From contig DASXDU010000005.1 of NCBI GenBank assembly GCA_036490515.1, positions 182,201 through 246,200 on the forward strand: a stretch of DNA of 64,000 nt, given 5' to 3'. Under the pieces are notes generated by a model. It was not told the origin of the DNA. It did no database searches and was given only the letters and a program-made list of their open reading frames with translations. A program made the translations under genes and the position numbers. Within the stretch, counting starts at the first letter, position 1. Every line of letters starts with the position of its first letter. Source of the stretch: Palsa-1150 sp036490515. Lineage in GTDB: Bacteria; Myxococcota_A; Polyangia; Polyangiales; Polyangiaceae. Positions 40,570 to 48,568 of the stretch are shown here, piece after piece.

Positions 40570-41511
40570 GTGCGAGCATTTGCGCTGCCCGTGAGCCTCG
40601 GACGCCCGTTCATCGAGCTCGCTGCGCTGAGCGAGGCGGCCGCCCTCGCCCGCGCCGACCGGCTCGCGGCGGCCCCCTCTCCGGTCGTCGATCTCGACGT
40701 GCGCGGCGCCGACTCGCTCCCGGCGGTCGGCGTCCTCCAGCGGATGGTCGATCGCCTCCACGAACGCGCCCCCGGGCGTCCGCTCGTACTCTCCGTCACG
40801 ACGAACCTCGGCGCGACGGACCACGCCGCGTGCGACTGGCTCGTCCAGCAGGGGGCGCTCGTCACGCTCGCGTTCGACGGGCCACGCGAGGCGCACGAGG
40901 CGAACCGCGCGCGCTCGGGCGCTCCGGCGCACGAGGCCGTCGTGTCGTGGATCCGCTTGCTCCACCAGCGCTTCGCGGAGCGCGGCGTCTCCACGGTCGC
41001 CGCGTACGTGACCGGTGTGCTGACGGTGACGGGGCACACGCTTGCAGCGGGCGCCGACGCGACCGTGGGGTCCTGCGTCGAGGCAGGTCTGACCTACGTG
41101 CTGCTGCGGCGCGGCGAGGACGTCCCGCCGCCCGCCTTCCTCACGTTCTGGCGCGACGCGGTCCGCGTGGTCCTCGCGCGCAACACCGGCGGCGGGCTGC
41201 TCGTCGAGAAGCGCCTCGCGCTGCACCTCGAGGCGCGCGGATCGCTCGACCCGCGGCCGCGCGCGGAGAGCCCGGCGTCGTGCGCGGCCTGCCCGCACGA
41301 CGCCACGTGCGGGTCGCCGCTGCTCCGCCGCTACCTCCTCGAGGAGGACGAGAAGCGGTGCGGCGGCGCGTGGTGCGCGACGTCGATGGGGACGTTCGAT
41401 CTCGTCTCCACGCTCCTCGCGTCGGCGGAAGGCGGGGCCCTGCGCGATGTCTACCGGACGTGGATGGCCGCGCGCGACGCCGTCATGGCGCGGCTCGCAC
41501 CACTCCGCTGA
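40570..41511 (+). CDS. degenerate HxsB-like radical SAM/SPASM protein without the cluster cysteines
   Basis: Protein of 313 residues from GTG. It aligns by eye to the middle and C-terminal parts of the HxsB-like protein at 51246-52742: TTNLGATDHAACDWLVQQGALVTLAFDGPREAHEANR against the 'SNLSLMDEEKL...TSIDGPEHLHDK' segment, then 'EAGLTYVLLRR' and 'FLTFWRDAVRVVL'. The N-terminal CX3CX2C is absent, and GGEP reads RGAD, so it cannot bind the SAM-type cluster. SPASM-like Cys survive (CAACPHDATCGS, RCGGAWC). A substrate-binding or partner pseudoenzyme is the likely role. It converges on a HemW-like radical SAM gene. Confidence 0.75.
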   Translation: MRAFALPVSLGRPFIELAALSEAAALARADRLAAAPSPVVDLDVRGADSLPAVGVLQRMVDRLHERAPGRPLVLSVTTNLGATDHAACDWLVQQGALVTLAFDGPREAHEANRARSGAPAHEAVVSWIRLLHQRFAERGVSTVAAYVTGVLTVTGHTLAAGADATVGSCVEAGLTYVLLRRGEDVPPPAFLTFWRDAVRVVLARNTGGGLLVEKRLALHLEARGSLDPRPRAESPASCAACPHDATCGSPLLRRYLLEEDEKRCGGAWCATSMGTFDLVSTLLASAEGGALRDVYRTWMAARDAVMARLAPLR

Positions 41512-41517
41512 ACGTGG

Positions 41518-43143
41518 TCACGCGCGCCGCGCCTCGCCGCGGCCCGCTCGGGCGGCGCGGATCGCGATGCGCACCCAGAGCATCGACGGCGTGAGCTCGC
41601 CGATGTGCTCGTACTGCCGGAGCGCTCGCCGCCCGTCGTCGTGGACGGTCAGGGCCCCGTCCGTCTTCGCCCGCGTCGCCTGCGCGCGTCGCGTCGCCTC
41701 GTCGGCGTCGACGCCCGGCTCGCGCACGATCGCATCCGGCGCGAGTCCCGCCAGCGCCGTTCGCAGCGTCTCCTCGCCGCCCAGGAGGAACGCGAGCAGG
41801 TGCGTCACCTGGAAGTCGAGGTGCGGCGGCTTCGACAGCCGGTCGCCGTCGACGGCCAGGAGCCCTTGTTCGACGAGGAACCGGATCTCGCGCCGGAACT
41901 CCGCGCCGACCGGCTCGCCGAAGACCTCCTGGTAGACCCGCCCGGAGAGTGCACCGCGCGCCGCCCGGTCGGACGCGAAGAACGCCTTCTCGAAGCGGGC
42001 GTCGAGCGAGCTCGCGAGCATCGCGGGGGGTCGCCCCTGCGCGAGCGACGCGACGGTGTCGTCGACGGCGCCCGCGGTGACCGACCAGTGACGGCCGTAG
42101 AGGTGGCCGAGCGCGCCGTGCCCGAGGGCGAGGGTCGAGACGGGGCCAATCATGTCGTCCTGGAAGTACCGGCGCGCGCCGGGCGAGCGGTCCCACACGT
42201 ACTGCGTGCCGAAGCCTGCTGTGCGCAGCGGCTCCTCGGGCCAGCGCGGCGCGGAGAGCTCGCGGACGAGCGCATCGGCCCGGAGCAGCATCGCGTCGAC
42301 CCGCCGGTTCTCCGCCTCGCTCGGGTCGAATCCGAAGCCCGCGAGCGCCGAGTTCTCGCCGAGGAAACGGTTGACGCTCATCGAGTCAGGCTCGAGGACG
42401 AGCGTCCCGCGCACGGTGGCCTCCCAGGTCTCGGCCGTCTCGCCCGGCAGCCCCGCGAGGAGGTCGACGTTCACCGACATCCCGAGGCGACGCGCTTCCG
42501 CGACGGCAGCGCGAACGCGCGTCTCGTTCTGGTCCTCGCGGTTCACGTTGCGGAGCACCTCGGGGGTCAGCGACTCCACGCCGAAGCTGACGCGGTGCAC
42601 GCCGTGCTGCGCGAGGACCGCGAGCCTCCCGGGCGTCGAAGTCCCCGGGTGCGCCTCGACGCCGATCTGCGCGCCGTCGCGAAGGGGGAGCCTGGCGAGA
42701 TCGCCGAAGAGGGCGTGGAGCTGCCTCTCGTCGAGGAGGGTCGGGGTGCCTCCGCCGACGTGGAGCGACCCGAAGCGAAGACCGCGGACCGCGGGCTCGT
42801 AGAGGGCGATTTGCCGGCGCAGCGCCTCGACGTACGCGTCGAGCTTCTCCTTGCCCGGCGTACGCACCGCCGAGAGGAGGCAGTACGTGCACACCCGCGC
42901 GCAGAACGGCACGTGAACGTAGAGCGTGGCAGGGGCGAAGGTCTCCCCGCGTACGGCGCGCGCCGCGTGGTCGGCCCATGCCGCGAGGTGAGCCTCGCCG
43001 TCGAGGGGGCGGAAGTCGACGCCGAGCGGCACGTGCAGGGGCTCGCGCGAGCGCTCGAGGGCGAGCCGCACGAGCGAGAGGCGCTCGGCGAGATCGTCCT
43101 CGACCGCGCGCTTCTCCTCGGGTCCGCGACGCTCGCCGGGCAT
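41518..43143 (-). CDS. HemW/HemN-like radical SAM protein
   Basis: Protein of 541 residues of the coproporphyrinogen-oxidase-like radical SAM family: YVHVPFCARVCTYC (C81, C85, C88), VGGGTPTLL, 'GVESLTPEVLRNVNR' and 'VNVDLLAGLPGET'. The family includes heme chaperones and class C radical SAM methyltransferases that act on peptides and natural products. No other heme gene lies here, and the neighbours are radical SAM genes, so a modifying or methylating role is more likely than heme synthesis (inference). The start ATG is 3 bases after the stop of the upstream gene in the same operon. Confidence 0.87.
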   Translation of the reverse strand: MPGERRGPEEKRAVEDDLAERLSLVRLALERSREPLHVPLGVDFRPLDGEAHLAAWADHAARAVRGETFAPATLYVHVPFCARVCTYCLLSAVRTPGKEKLDAYVEALRRQIALYEPAVRGLRFGSLHVGGGTPTLLDERQLHALFGDLARLPLRDGAQIGVEAHPGTSTPGRLAVLAQHGVHRVSFGVESLTPEVLRNVNREDQNETRVRAAVAEARRLGMSVNVDLLAGLPGETAETWEATVRGTLVLEPDSMSVNRFLGENSALAGFGFDPSEAENRRVDAMLLRADALVRELSAPRWPEEPLRTAGFGTQYVWDRSPGARRYFQDDMIGPVSTLALGHGALGHLYGRHWSVTAGAVDDTVASLAQGRPPAMLASSLDARFEKAFFASDRAARGALSGRVYQEVFGEPVGAEFRREIRFLVEQGLLAVDGDRLSKPPHLDFQVTHLLAFLLGGEETLRTALAGLAPDAIVREPGVDADEATRRAQATRAKTDGALTVHDDGRRALRQYEHIGELTPSMLWVRIAIRAARAGRGEARRA

Positions 43144-43146
43144 CGG

Positions 43147-44226
43147 TCAATGCACGAGCTGGAGGAGGGTCTCGCGCGGGACGTTCGACGGCGCCCAGCA
43201 GCGCGTGCACGGCGCGTGGGGGACGCCCGCCGCGAACCCGCGTATCCGCTCGCCGTCGAGGACGGACGCGAGGCTTTCCGTCTTCACGTTCCCGACGACG
43301 TGATCGGGATGAATGATCGGCGCCTGGCTGCAGGGGTGAACCTCGCCGCCGACGCCGATGACGACGTCCATGCCGACGAGCGGGCAGCCGTAGCGCCGCA
43401 CGAACGTCGCGTTGTACTCGCCGCGCGCATAGAGCGAGAGCTCCGCGTCGATCTCCGCGCGCAACGACGCGGGGGCGTCGCCCCAGCGCGCCGGAGGGAG
43501 TCGCGCGGCGATCAGCGGGACGGGGACCGGGAGCACGACGAGCTCCTTGCGCTCGCGCGACAGCCTCCGGGCGAGGGCGGGCACCGTGTGGAAGTAGAAG
43601 GTCGCGAGCTGCTCCTCCGACAGGAACGCGTGCCGCGGGCTGCCCTGGAAGAAGTCACCCGCCAGCGTCAGCGACCAGCTGTCCAGGCGGAACGGCGCCA
43701 TGCGATCCCAGACGGTCTCGAGCGCGTCGACGTTGAAGCGCGACACGACCGTGTTCACCGAACGGTCGATCGAGGGCAGCCGATCGCGCACCGCCCCGGC
43801 GAGCTCCAGCAGGTCCGCGGTCACGCCGTCGCGCCCGCGAATGAGGTCGTTGCGCTTCGCCTCGCCGACGTCGATCGAATAGACCAGCCGTCGAACGCCG
43901 CCGTCGCGCAGCACGTTCACCGCGCGCTCCGCCATGCCGGGGAGGCCGCCGGTGAAGACCGCGGTCGGGACGCGCCCCTTGAAGACGTCGAGCGCGCGGG
44001 GCAGGTCCGGCGAGAGCAGCGGCTCGCCTCCCGCGAACATCACCTCGGAGAAGCCCGCCTCGAGGATCTCGCGCGCCACGCGCTCCACCTCGGCCGTCGT
44101 TAGGCCCTTCTTTCCCTTCTGCGAGTCGATGTCGCAGTACGTGCAGTGGCTGGGGCACGCGCCCGTGAACATCCACATCGCGTAATGGCGTCGCGGACGG
44201 GCTCCGGGGAAGCTCTCCTGGCCCAC
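43147..44226 (-). CDS. radical SAM/SPASM-like protein
   Basis: Protein of 359 residues. The radical SAM motif is CPSHCTYC (C24, C28, C31) with 'FAGGEPLLS'. The C-terminal third has a SPASM-like Cys set: GCPLVGMD, 'GEVHPCSQAPI', and CTRCW, so an auxiliary cluster is likely. Enzymes of this type often modify peptides. It starts with a GTG at 44226, 4 nt after a TAGTCT box, and is the first gene of the pair with the HemW-like gene. It is divergent from the halogenase fusion. Confidence 0.85.
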   Translation of the reverse strand: MGQESFPGARPRRHYAMWMFTGACPSHCTYCDIDSQKGKKGLTTAEVERVAREILEAGFSEVMFAGGEPLLSPDLPRALDVFKGRVPTAVFTGGLPGMAERAVNVLRDGGVRRLVYSIDVGEAKRNDLIRGRDGVTADLLELAGAVRDRLPSIDRSVNTVVSRFNVDALETVWDRMAPFRLDSWSLTLAGDFFQGSPRHAFLSEEQLATFYFHTVPALARRLSRERKELVVLPVPVPLIAARLPPARWGDAPASLRAEIDAELSLYARGEYNATFVRRYGCPLVGMDVVIGVGGEVHPCSQAPIIHPDHVVGNVKTESLASVLDGERIRGFAAGVPHAPCTRCWAPSNVPRETLLQLVH

Positions 44227-44230
44227 GCGG

Positions 44231-44236
44231 AGACTA
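44231..44236 (-). promoter_or_regulatory. -10-like element TAGTCT
   Basis: TAGTCT, 4 nt before the GTG start at 44226. The spacing is short, and the role is inferred from the recurring pattern. Confidence 0.3.
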
Positions 44237-44281
44237 TGCGTGGGCCGCTGCGGCGAGTCAAAAGTGGTAAAGCCTACGTCG

Positions 44282-47200
44282 ATGCGGCGGTCGGCCGACT
44301 ACGTCATCCTCGGCGCGGGAATCGCGGGGATGACGCTACGGCACGTCCTCCGCGACTCGTCCGTGGCGCTCCTCGACGGGGCGCCGGGACGGTACAAGAT
44401 CGGCGAGTCGATCATCCCGCAGCACTTCGCCGAGCCCGAGGTGCGCCCCCTCTTCGCGATCGCGCGGGAGTTGCCTTCGGCGAGCCCCAAGGACGGCACC
44501 CTCTTCATCGACGACCGCAGCATCGGCGGCTTCGAGCTGCTCGACTCGAACCTCACGCTTCACGTCGCGCGCCCCGAGCTCGAGGCCGCGACGGCCGCGT
44601 ACTTCGGTACGGAGATCGTCCGCGAGCGCGTCGAGTCGGTGGATGCGGCGTCGCGCACGGTCACGACCGACGCGGGCACGTGGGTCGCCGATCGGCTCGT
44701 CATCGATTGTTCCGGCCCCGCGCGCCTCGTCGCCCGGTCGCTCGGCGTCGCGCGCGAGGTCTGGCCGGTGTTCGCGTCGTGGGCGTACCACGACATCCTC
44801 GCCATCGACGACGCGGCGCTCTTCGGGCCCGTGCTGCGCGGCGAGAAGGCCTTCTTCCGTTACAGCGAAGGGCTCCGGCGGGCCGAGCCCAGCGACGACT
44901 GGAAGGGAATCCACCCGAGCCGCTGCACGACGCTCACGCAGGTCGAGGAAGGCGTCTGGACGTGGCAGATCCCCCTCTACGGGGCCACGCGCTTGAGTGT
45001 CGGGGTCGTCTCCCGGAGCGGCCCGGTCGACGAGGCGCGCTACCTAGAGATCGTCGCCCGATCCGTCGCCCCGAGCTACCGCACGCGTCTCCGGCGGTGG
45101 GATGGTTCGGGTCCCCACAACGCGTTCCACGTCCGGAATCACTTCGCGTGGGCTGCCGATCGCTTCGCGGGCGATGGCTGGGCGCTCGTCGGGGACGCCG
45201 CCTTCTTCGGCGACCCGGTCTACTCCGTGGGGACGGGTTTCGCGACGAACCACGCCATCCAGCTCGGGCGCGCGCTCCGCGAGCACGGATGGTCCGCGGG
45301 CCTCGCCGAGTCGCACGACCGGCTCACACGGGACCTCTACGCCCGCACCAAGCGCGCGTACGACGCCTGGTATTTCGGCAAGGTCGTCCACGACGCGCCG
45401 ACGGCAGCGGACATCCAGGACGACTTTCTGCGCGGAGGCGCGTTCCAGGTACGGACCCTCCACGCGTACAGCGAGATGTGGCTCGTGTCGCATCCGCAGG
45501 ACGCGTGGCGCAGCGACGACCCGGGGCGCGGCGAGGACGTGACGCTGCCGGCGCGAGCTCGACTCGTCGAGCCGGAGCCTCTGCTGGCGGGATGGGCGCT
45601 GGCATCGGCGTCGTGGTTCCGAGGGCGTCTCGCGCTCCGGTGGCAAAGGCCGGACGCGCCGGAGTTTCTCGTCGAGCTCGAACGAGTCGTCGCAGGTCGC
45701 TCGTACCACCGCGCCGCCCGCGGCATCGGGCTGCGCTTCGGAGGGGACGGCGCCGCCCCCCCCGGCGGGCAGGAGCGCGCGCTGGTGGAGGCAGTGATGG
45801 CGCGGGCGCCAGCGCTCGGGCAGGAGTGGGCGGAGCTCGCGCCGAGCGAGGAAGAGCCCGTCGACGGCGTGGAGGACGGGCTGCGGTCGCTGCTCGGGAC
45901 CGCGGAGATCCGAGGGTGGCAGCTGACGCGGGCGTCGGTCACGGGCGTCGTGCTCGACGCAGAGTGGCGGCGACCCGGCGGGACCCCCCTGCGCCTGGTG
46001 CTTGCCCCGCGGACGGAAGGCGTGCCCGCGTACCGGACGTTCGCCGGTTTCGTGCTCCGCTACCGGAGACCGGAGGACGGCCGCGCGGACATCGACGGGG
46101 AGGAACGCGCCTTCGTGGACGCCTTCGCCGCAGTGATCGAGCGCGTCGCCTCGAAGGTCCCTGCCCTCCTCGCGCCCGGCGGGCCCGCGACTTCCTCGCC
46201 GCGGGAGGCGGCCGCAGCGAGCCCGGCGAGCATGCCACGAGCGAACGCCGGCCGGGAGTCACGGCGCGCGCCGCTCCGGATCGGCATCGTGGGCGGTGGA
46301 ACGGCCGGCTACCTCACCGCGCTCGCTCTCCGGAGGCGCCAACCCGCCTGCCAGGTCACGCTCCTCGAGTCGTCGCGCATCCCCGTCATCGGCGTGGGCG
46401 AGGCGACGACGCCCGATCTCGTCCGCTTTCTGCACGAGACGCTCGCCATCCCGGAGGCCGACCTGCACCGCGAGGTGCGTCCGACGTGGAAGCTCGGAAT
46501 CCGTTTCCTCTGGGGCGTGCCCGGCGGCTGCTTCCATCATCCGTTCACGGGGCCGTACCTGCCCGAGGCGGCCGCGCACGCCCGCGCCCCCGACTTGCAG
46601 TCCCTCGGCGCGCAGCTCATGGCGCGCGATCGGGCGCCGATCCTGCGAGACGGGGTCGACGCCGTCCGATCCCTGCTCCCGGACGTCGCGCACGCGTACC
46701 ACCTCGACAACGCGCGCTTCGTGGCGTTCCTCCAGCGGCGGGCCGAGGCCGCGGGCGTGGAACGCGTCGACTGCGTCGTGCAGACCGCCACGCGCGGCCT
46801 CGACGGGAACGTCGCGGACCTTCGCACGGACGACGACCGCGTCTTTTCGTTCGACCTCTACGTCGACGCGACGGGCTTCCGGTCCCTCCTCCTCGAGAAG
46901 ACGCTGGGCCAGCCGTTCCGCAGCTTCGCCTCGAGTCTGCCCACCGACGCCGCGGTCGTCGCCGACGTGGCCGGCCACGGGGAGCTCGCGCCCTACACGC
47001 TCGCCGAGACGATGGACGCGGGGTGGTGCTGGAGCATCCCCCAGGAAGACGCGAACCACCGCGGGTACGTCTTCGCGACGAGCCACCTGACCGCGGACGC
47101 CGCCGAGGCCGAGATGCGAGCGAAGAACCCGGGCATGGGCCCGGCGAGGCTCGTGCGCTTCCGGAGCGGCCGCCTGGAACGATGCTGGGTCGGCAACGTG

Positions 47201-47731
47201 GTCGGGTTGGGGAACGCGTACGCCTTCGTCGAGCCGCTCGAGTCGACCGCTCTTCACATGGTGGTGCACCAGATCGAGGCGCTCTGCGACGCGCTCGCCG
47301 GCTCCGTGGACGATCGGGCGCGCGATGCGATGAACGACGCGGTGAGCGCGCACTGGGACACGCTGCGCGGCTTCCTGGCCCTGCACTATCGCTTCAACCG
47401 CCGTCTGCCGACACGCTTCTGGAAGGCTTGCGAGGACATCGAGCTCGGGGCGGGCGAGGCGATGCTCGCGGAATACCGGCGAGGGGCCCCCCTGGTCGCC
47501 CGTCCCGATCGCGAGAGGCTCGAGGACTCGCTCTTCGGGAAGGGCTTCTTCGGGCTTCTCGGCGTCGACAACGTCCTTCTCGGCCAGCGCGTCCCCACGC
47601 GCATGCTCGTGCCGCGCCCGGAGCGCGTCGCCGCGTTCGAGAGCTGGCTTCGCGAGGTGGCGGAGCCGCTGTCGCGTGCGCTCCCGCAGCGCGAGGCGCT
47701 CGAGGCCTACCGCGCGCGGCTGCTCGCCTGA
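44282..47731 (+). CDS. fusion of two flavin-dependent halogenase-like domains
   Basis: Protein of 1149 residues. The N-terminal half: FAD-binding GAGIAG (11-16), 'YKIGESIIPQ', a WxWxIP-type motif (W226/W228) and GDPVYSVGTGFA, like phenol/pyrrole-type halogenases. A ~150-residue linker domain follows. The C-terminal half is a tryptophan-halogenase-like domain: GGGTAG (671-676), TWKLGIRF (K737, equivalent to the catalytic Lys of PrnA), GWCWSIP (W915/W917), and PLEST (E987, the catalytic Glu). The C-terminal half keeps the catalytic pair. Such enzymes chlorinate or brominate aromatic rings, typically Trp, with reduced flavin from a partner reductase, not present here. A peptide substrate is plausible in this locus. 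Confidence 0.85.
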   Translation: MRRSADYVILGAGIAGMTLRHVLRDSSVALLDGAPGRYKIGESIIPQHFAEPEVRPLFAIARELPSASPKDGTLFIDDRSIGGFELLDSNLTLHVARPELEAATAAYFGTEIVRERVESVDAASRTVTTDAGTWVADRLVIDCSGPARLVARSLGVAREVWPVFASWAYHDILAIDDAALFGPVLRGEKAFFRYSEGLRRAEPSDDWKGIHPSRCTTLTQVEEGVWTWQIPLYGATRLSVGVVSRSGPVDEARYLEIVARSVAPSYRTRLRRWDGSGPHNAFHVRNHFAWAADRFAGDGWALVGDAAFFGDPVYSVGTGFATNHAIQLGRALREHGWSAGLAESHDRLTRDLYARTKRAYDAWYFGKVVHDAPTAADIQDDFLRGGAFQVRTLHAYSEMWLVSHPQDAWRSDDPGRGEDVTLPARARLVEPEPLLAGWALASASWFRGRLALRWQRPDAPEFLVELERVVAGRSYHRAARGIGLRFGGDGAAPPGGQERALVEAVMARAPALGQEWAELAPSEEEPVDGVEDGLRSLLGTAEIRGWQLTRASVTGVVLDAEWRRPGGTPLRLVLAPRTEGVPAYRTFAGFVLRYRRPEDGRADIDGEERAFVDAFAAVIERVASKVPALLAPGGPATSSPREAAAASPASMPRANAGRESRRAPLRIGIVGGGTAGYLTALALRRRQPACQVTLLESSRIPVIGVGEATTPDLVRFLHETLAIPEADLHREVRPTWKLGIRFLWGVPGGCFHHPFTGPYLPEAAAHARAPDLQSLGAQLMARDRAPILRDGVDAVRSLLPDVAHAYHLDNARFVAFLQRRAEAAGVERVDCVVQTATRGLDGNVADLRTDDDRVFSFDLYVDATGFRSLLLEKTLGQPFRSFASSLPTDAAVVADVAGHGELAPYTLAETMDAGWCWSIPQEDANHRGYVFATSHLTADAAEAEMRAKNPGMGPARLVRFRSGRLERCWVGNVVGLGNAYAFVEPLESTALHMVVHQIEALCDALAGSVDDRARDAMNDAVSAHWDTLRGFLALHYRFNRRLPTRFWKACEDIELGAGEAMLAEYRRGAPLVARPDRERLEDSLFGKGFFGLLGVDNVLLGQRVPTRMLVPRPERVAAFESWLREVAEPLSRALPQREALEAYRARLLA

Positions 47732-47740
47732 CGGCGCGGG

Positions 47741-48535
47741 TCACGCTCCCGGAGCAGACACCGTCTCGACGAGGCGCGCGCTCGGCGGGAACCACCCCGG
47801 CTGGAACGCGACGAGGTCGTCGTCGCTGAAGGCCCACACCTCGACCGCTCCGTCCTCGCGCCGGACGCAGTGCACGAGGGGCGCGTCGCGCGGGACGACG
47901 ACCGCGCCGATCGCGAGCCGCTCGTGCGCAGAGCGATTCGGCGGCGAGCCGTGCGCGGTGCGGTTGGTGAACGCGACCCCGTGGCCCGCACGCAAGGGCA
48001 GCGAGACGGCGCCCGGAGGGAGCTCGGAGAGCGAGGCCGCGTAGAGCGGATGGCGCATGTCGTGGGGGCGCAGCCAGCTCGCTTCGCGGTGCGATCCCTC
48101 GACGACGACGAGCGCGCCGTTCTCGGGAGTCGTGTCCACGAGCGGGATCCACAGCTGGAGCGCGGTGTCGCCCCCGCGCTCGTCGATCATCGCGAAGTCC
48201 TGGTGGTACCGGACGAGGCTCCGGTCGGCGCGCGCGCGCTTCGTGAAGAGGTTGAAGAGGACCGTCCGGTGGTCGACGAACGTCGCCTCGACGAACGGCT
48301 CGATCGCGGCCGCGATCCGGGCCTGCCCGTCGCGCCGGACGGATCCGTCGGGATTGCCCCAGAGCTCGTCGAAGCCCGCGTCGCTCGACGCGGCGTGACG
48401 CACGAGGCTTGCGGCGAGGTCGGCGCCAACGCTCCGGAGCGTTGCCACCATCTCTCCCGGCACGGGGGGAAGGGGCGTCCACCCCGCGGTCACGAGCCGC
48501 CGGTGGCTCGCCTCGTCGCGCAGGACGCGCCGCAT
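47741..48535 (-). CDS. phytanoyl-CoA dioxygenase-like Fe(II)/2-oxoglutarate oxygenase
   Basis: Protein of 264 residues. Double-stranded beta-helix with the facial triad H111-x-D113 (YHQDF) and H195 (TAHGSPPN), and R206, the 2-oxoglutarate binding residue. The family hydroxylates or halogenates small molecules and free amino acids. It converges on the halogenase fusion with a 9-base gap, so it may act in the same pathway. A TACGCT box lies 9 nt upstream of the ATG. Confidence 0.82.
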   Translation of the reverse strand: MRRVLRDEASHRRLVTAGWTPLPPVPGEMVATLRSVGADLAASLVRHAASSDAGFDELWGNPDGSVRRDGQARIAAAIEPFVEATFVDHRTVLFNLFTKRARADRSLVRYHQDFAMIDERGGDTALQLWIPLVDTTPENGALVVVEGSHREASWLRPHDMRHPLYAASLSELPPGAVSLPLRAGHGVAFTNRTAHGSPPNRSAHERLAIGAVVVPRDAPLVHCVRREDGAVEVWAFSDDDLVAFQPGWFPPSARLVETVSAPGA

Positions 48536-48544
48536 GACGTTCCG

Positions 48545-48550
48545 AGCGTA
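48545..48550 (-). promoter_or_regulatory. -10-like element TACGCT for the dioxygenase gene
   Basis: TACGCT, 9 nt before the ATG at 48535, in the same arrangement as at 38307-38312. Confidence 0.35.
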
Positions 48551-48568
48551 CCACGCGCGAGGCCTCCG

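Noticed and set aside
41518..43143. Calling this gene hemN or hemW
   Set aside because: The motif fits the superfamily, but the neighbours are tailoring enzymes and no other heme gene is present.
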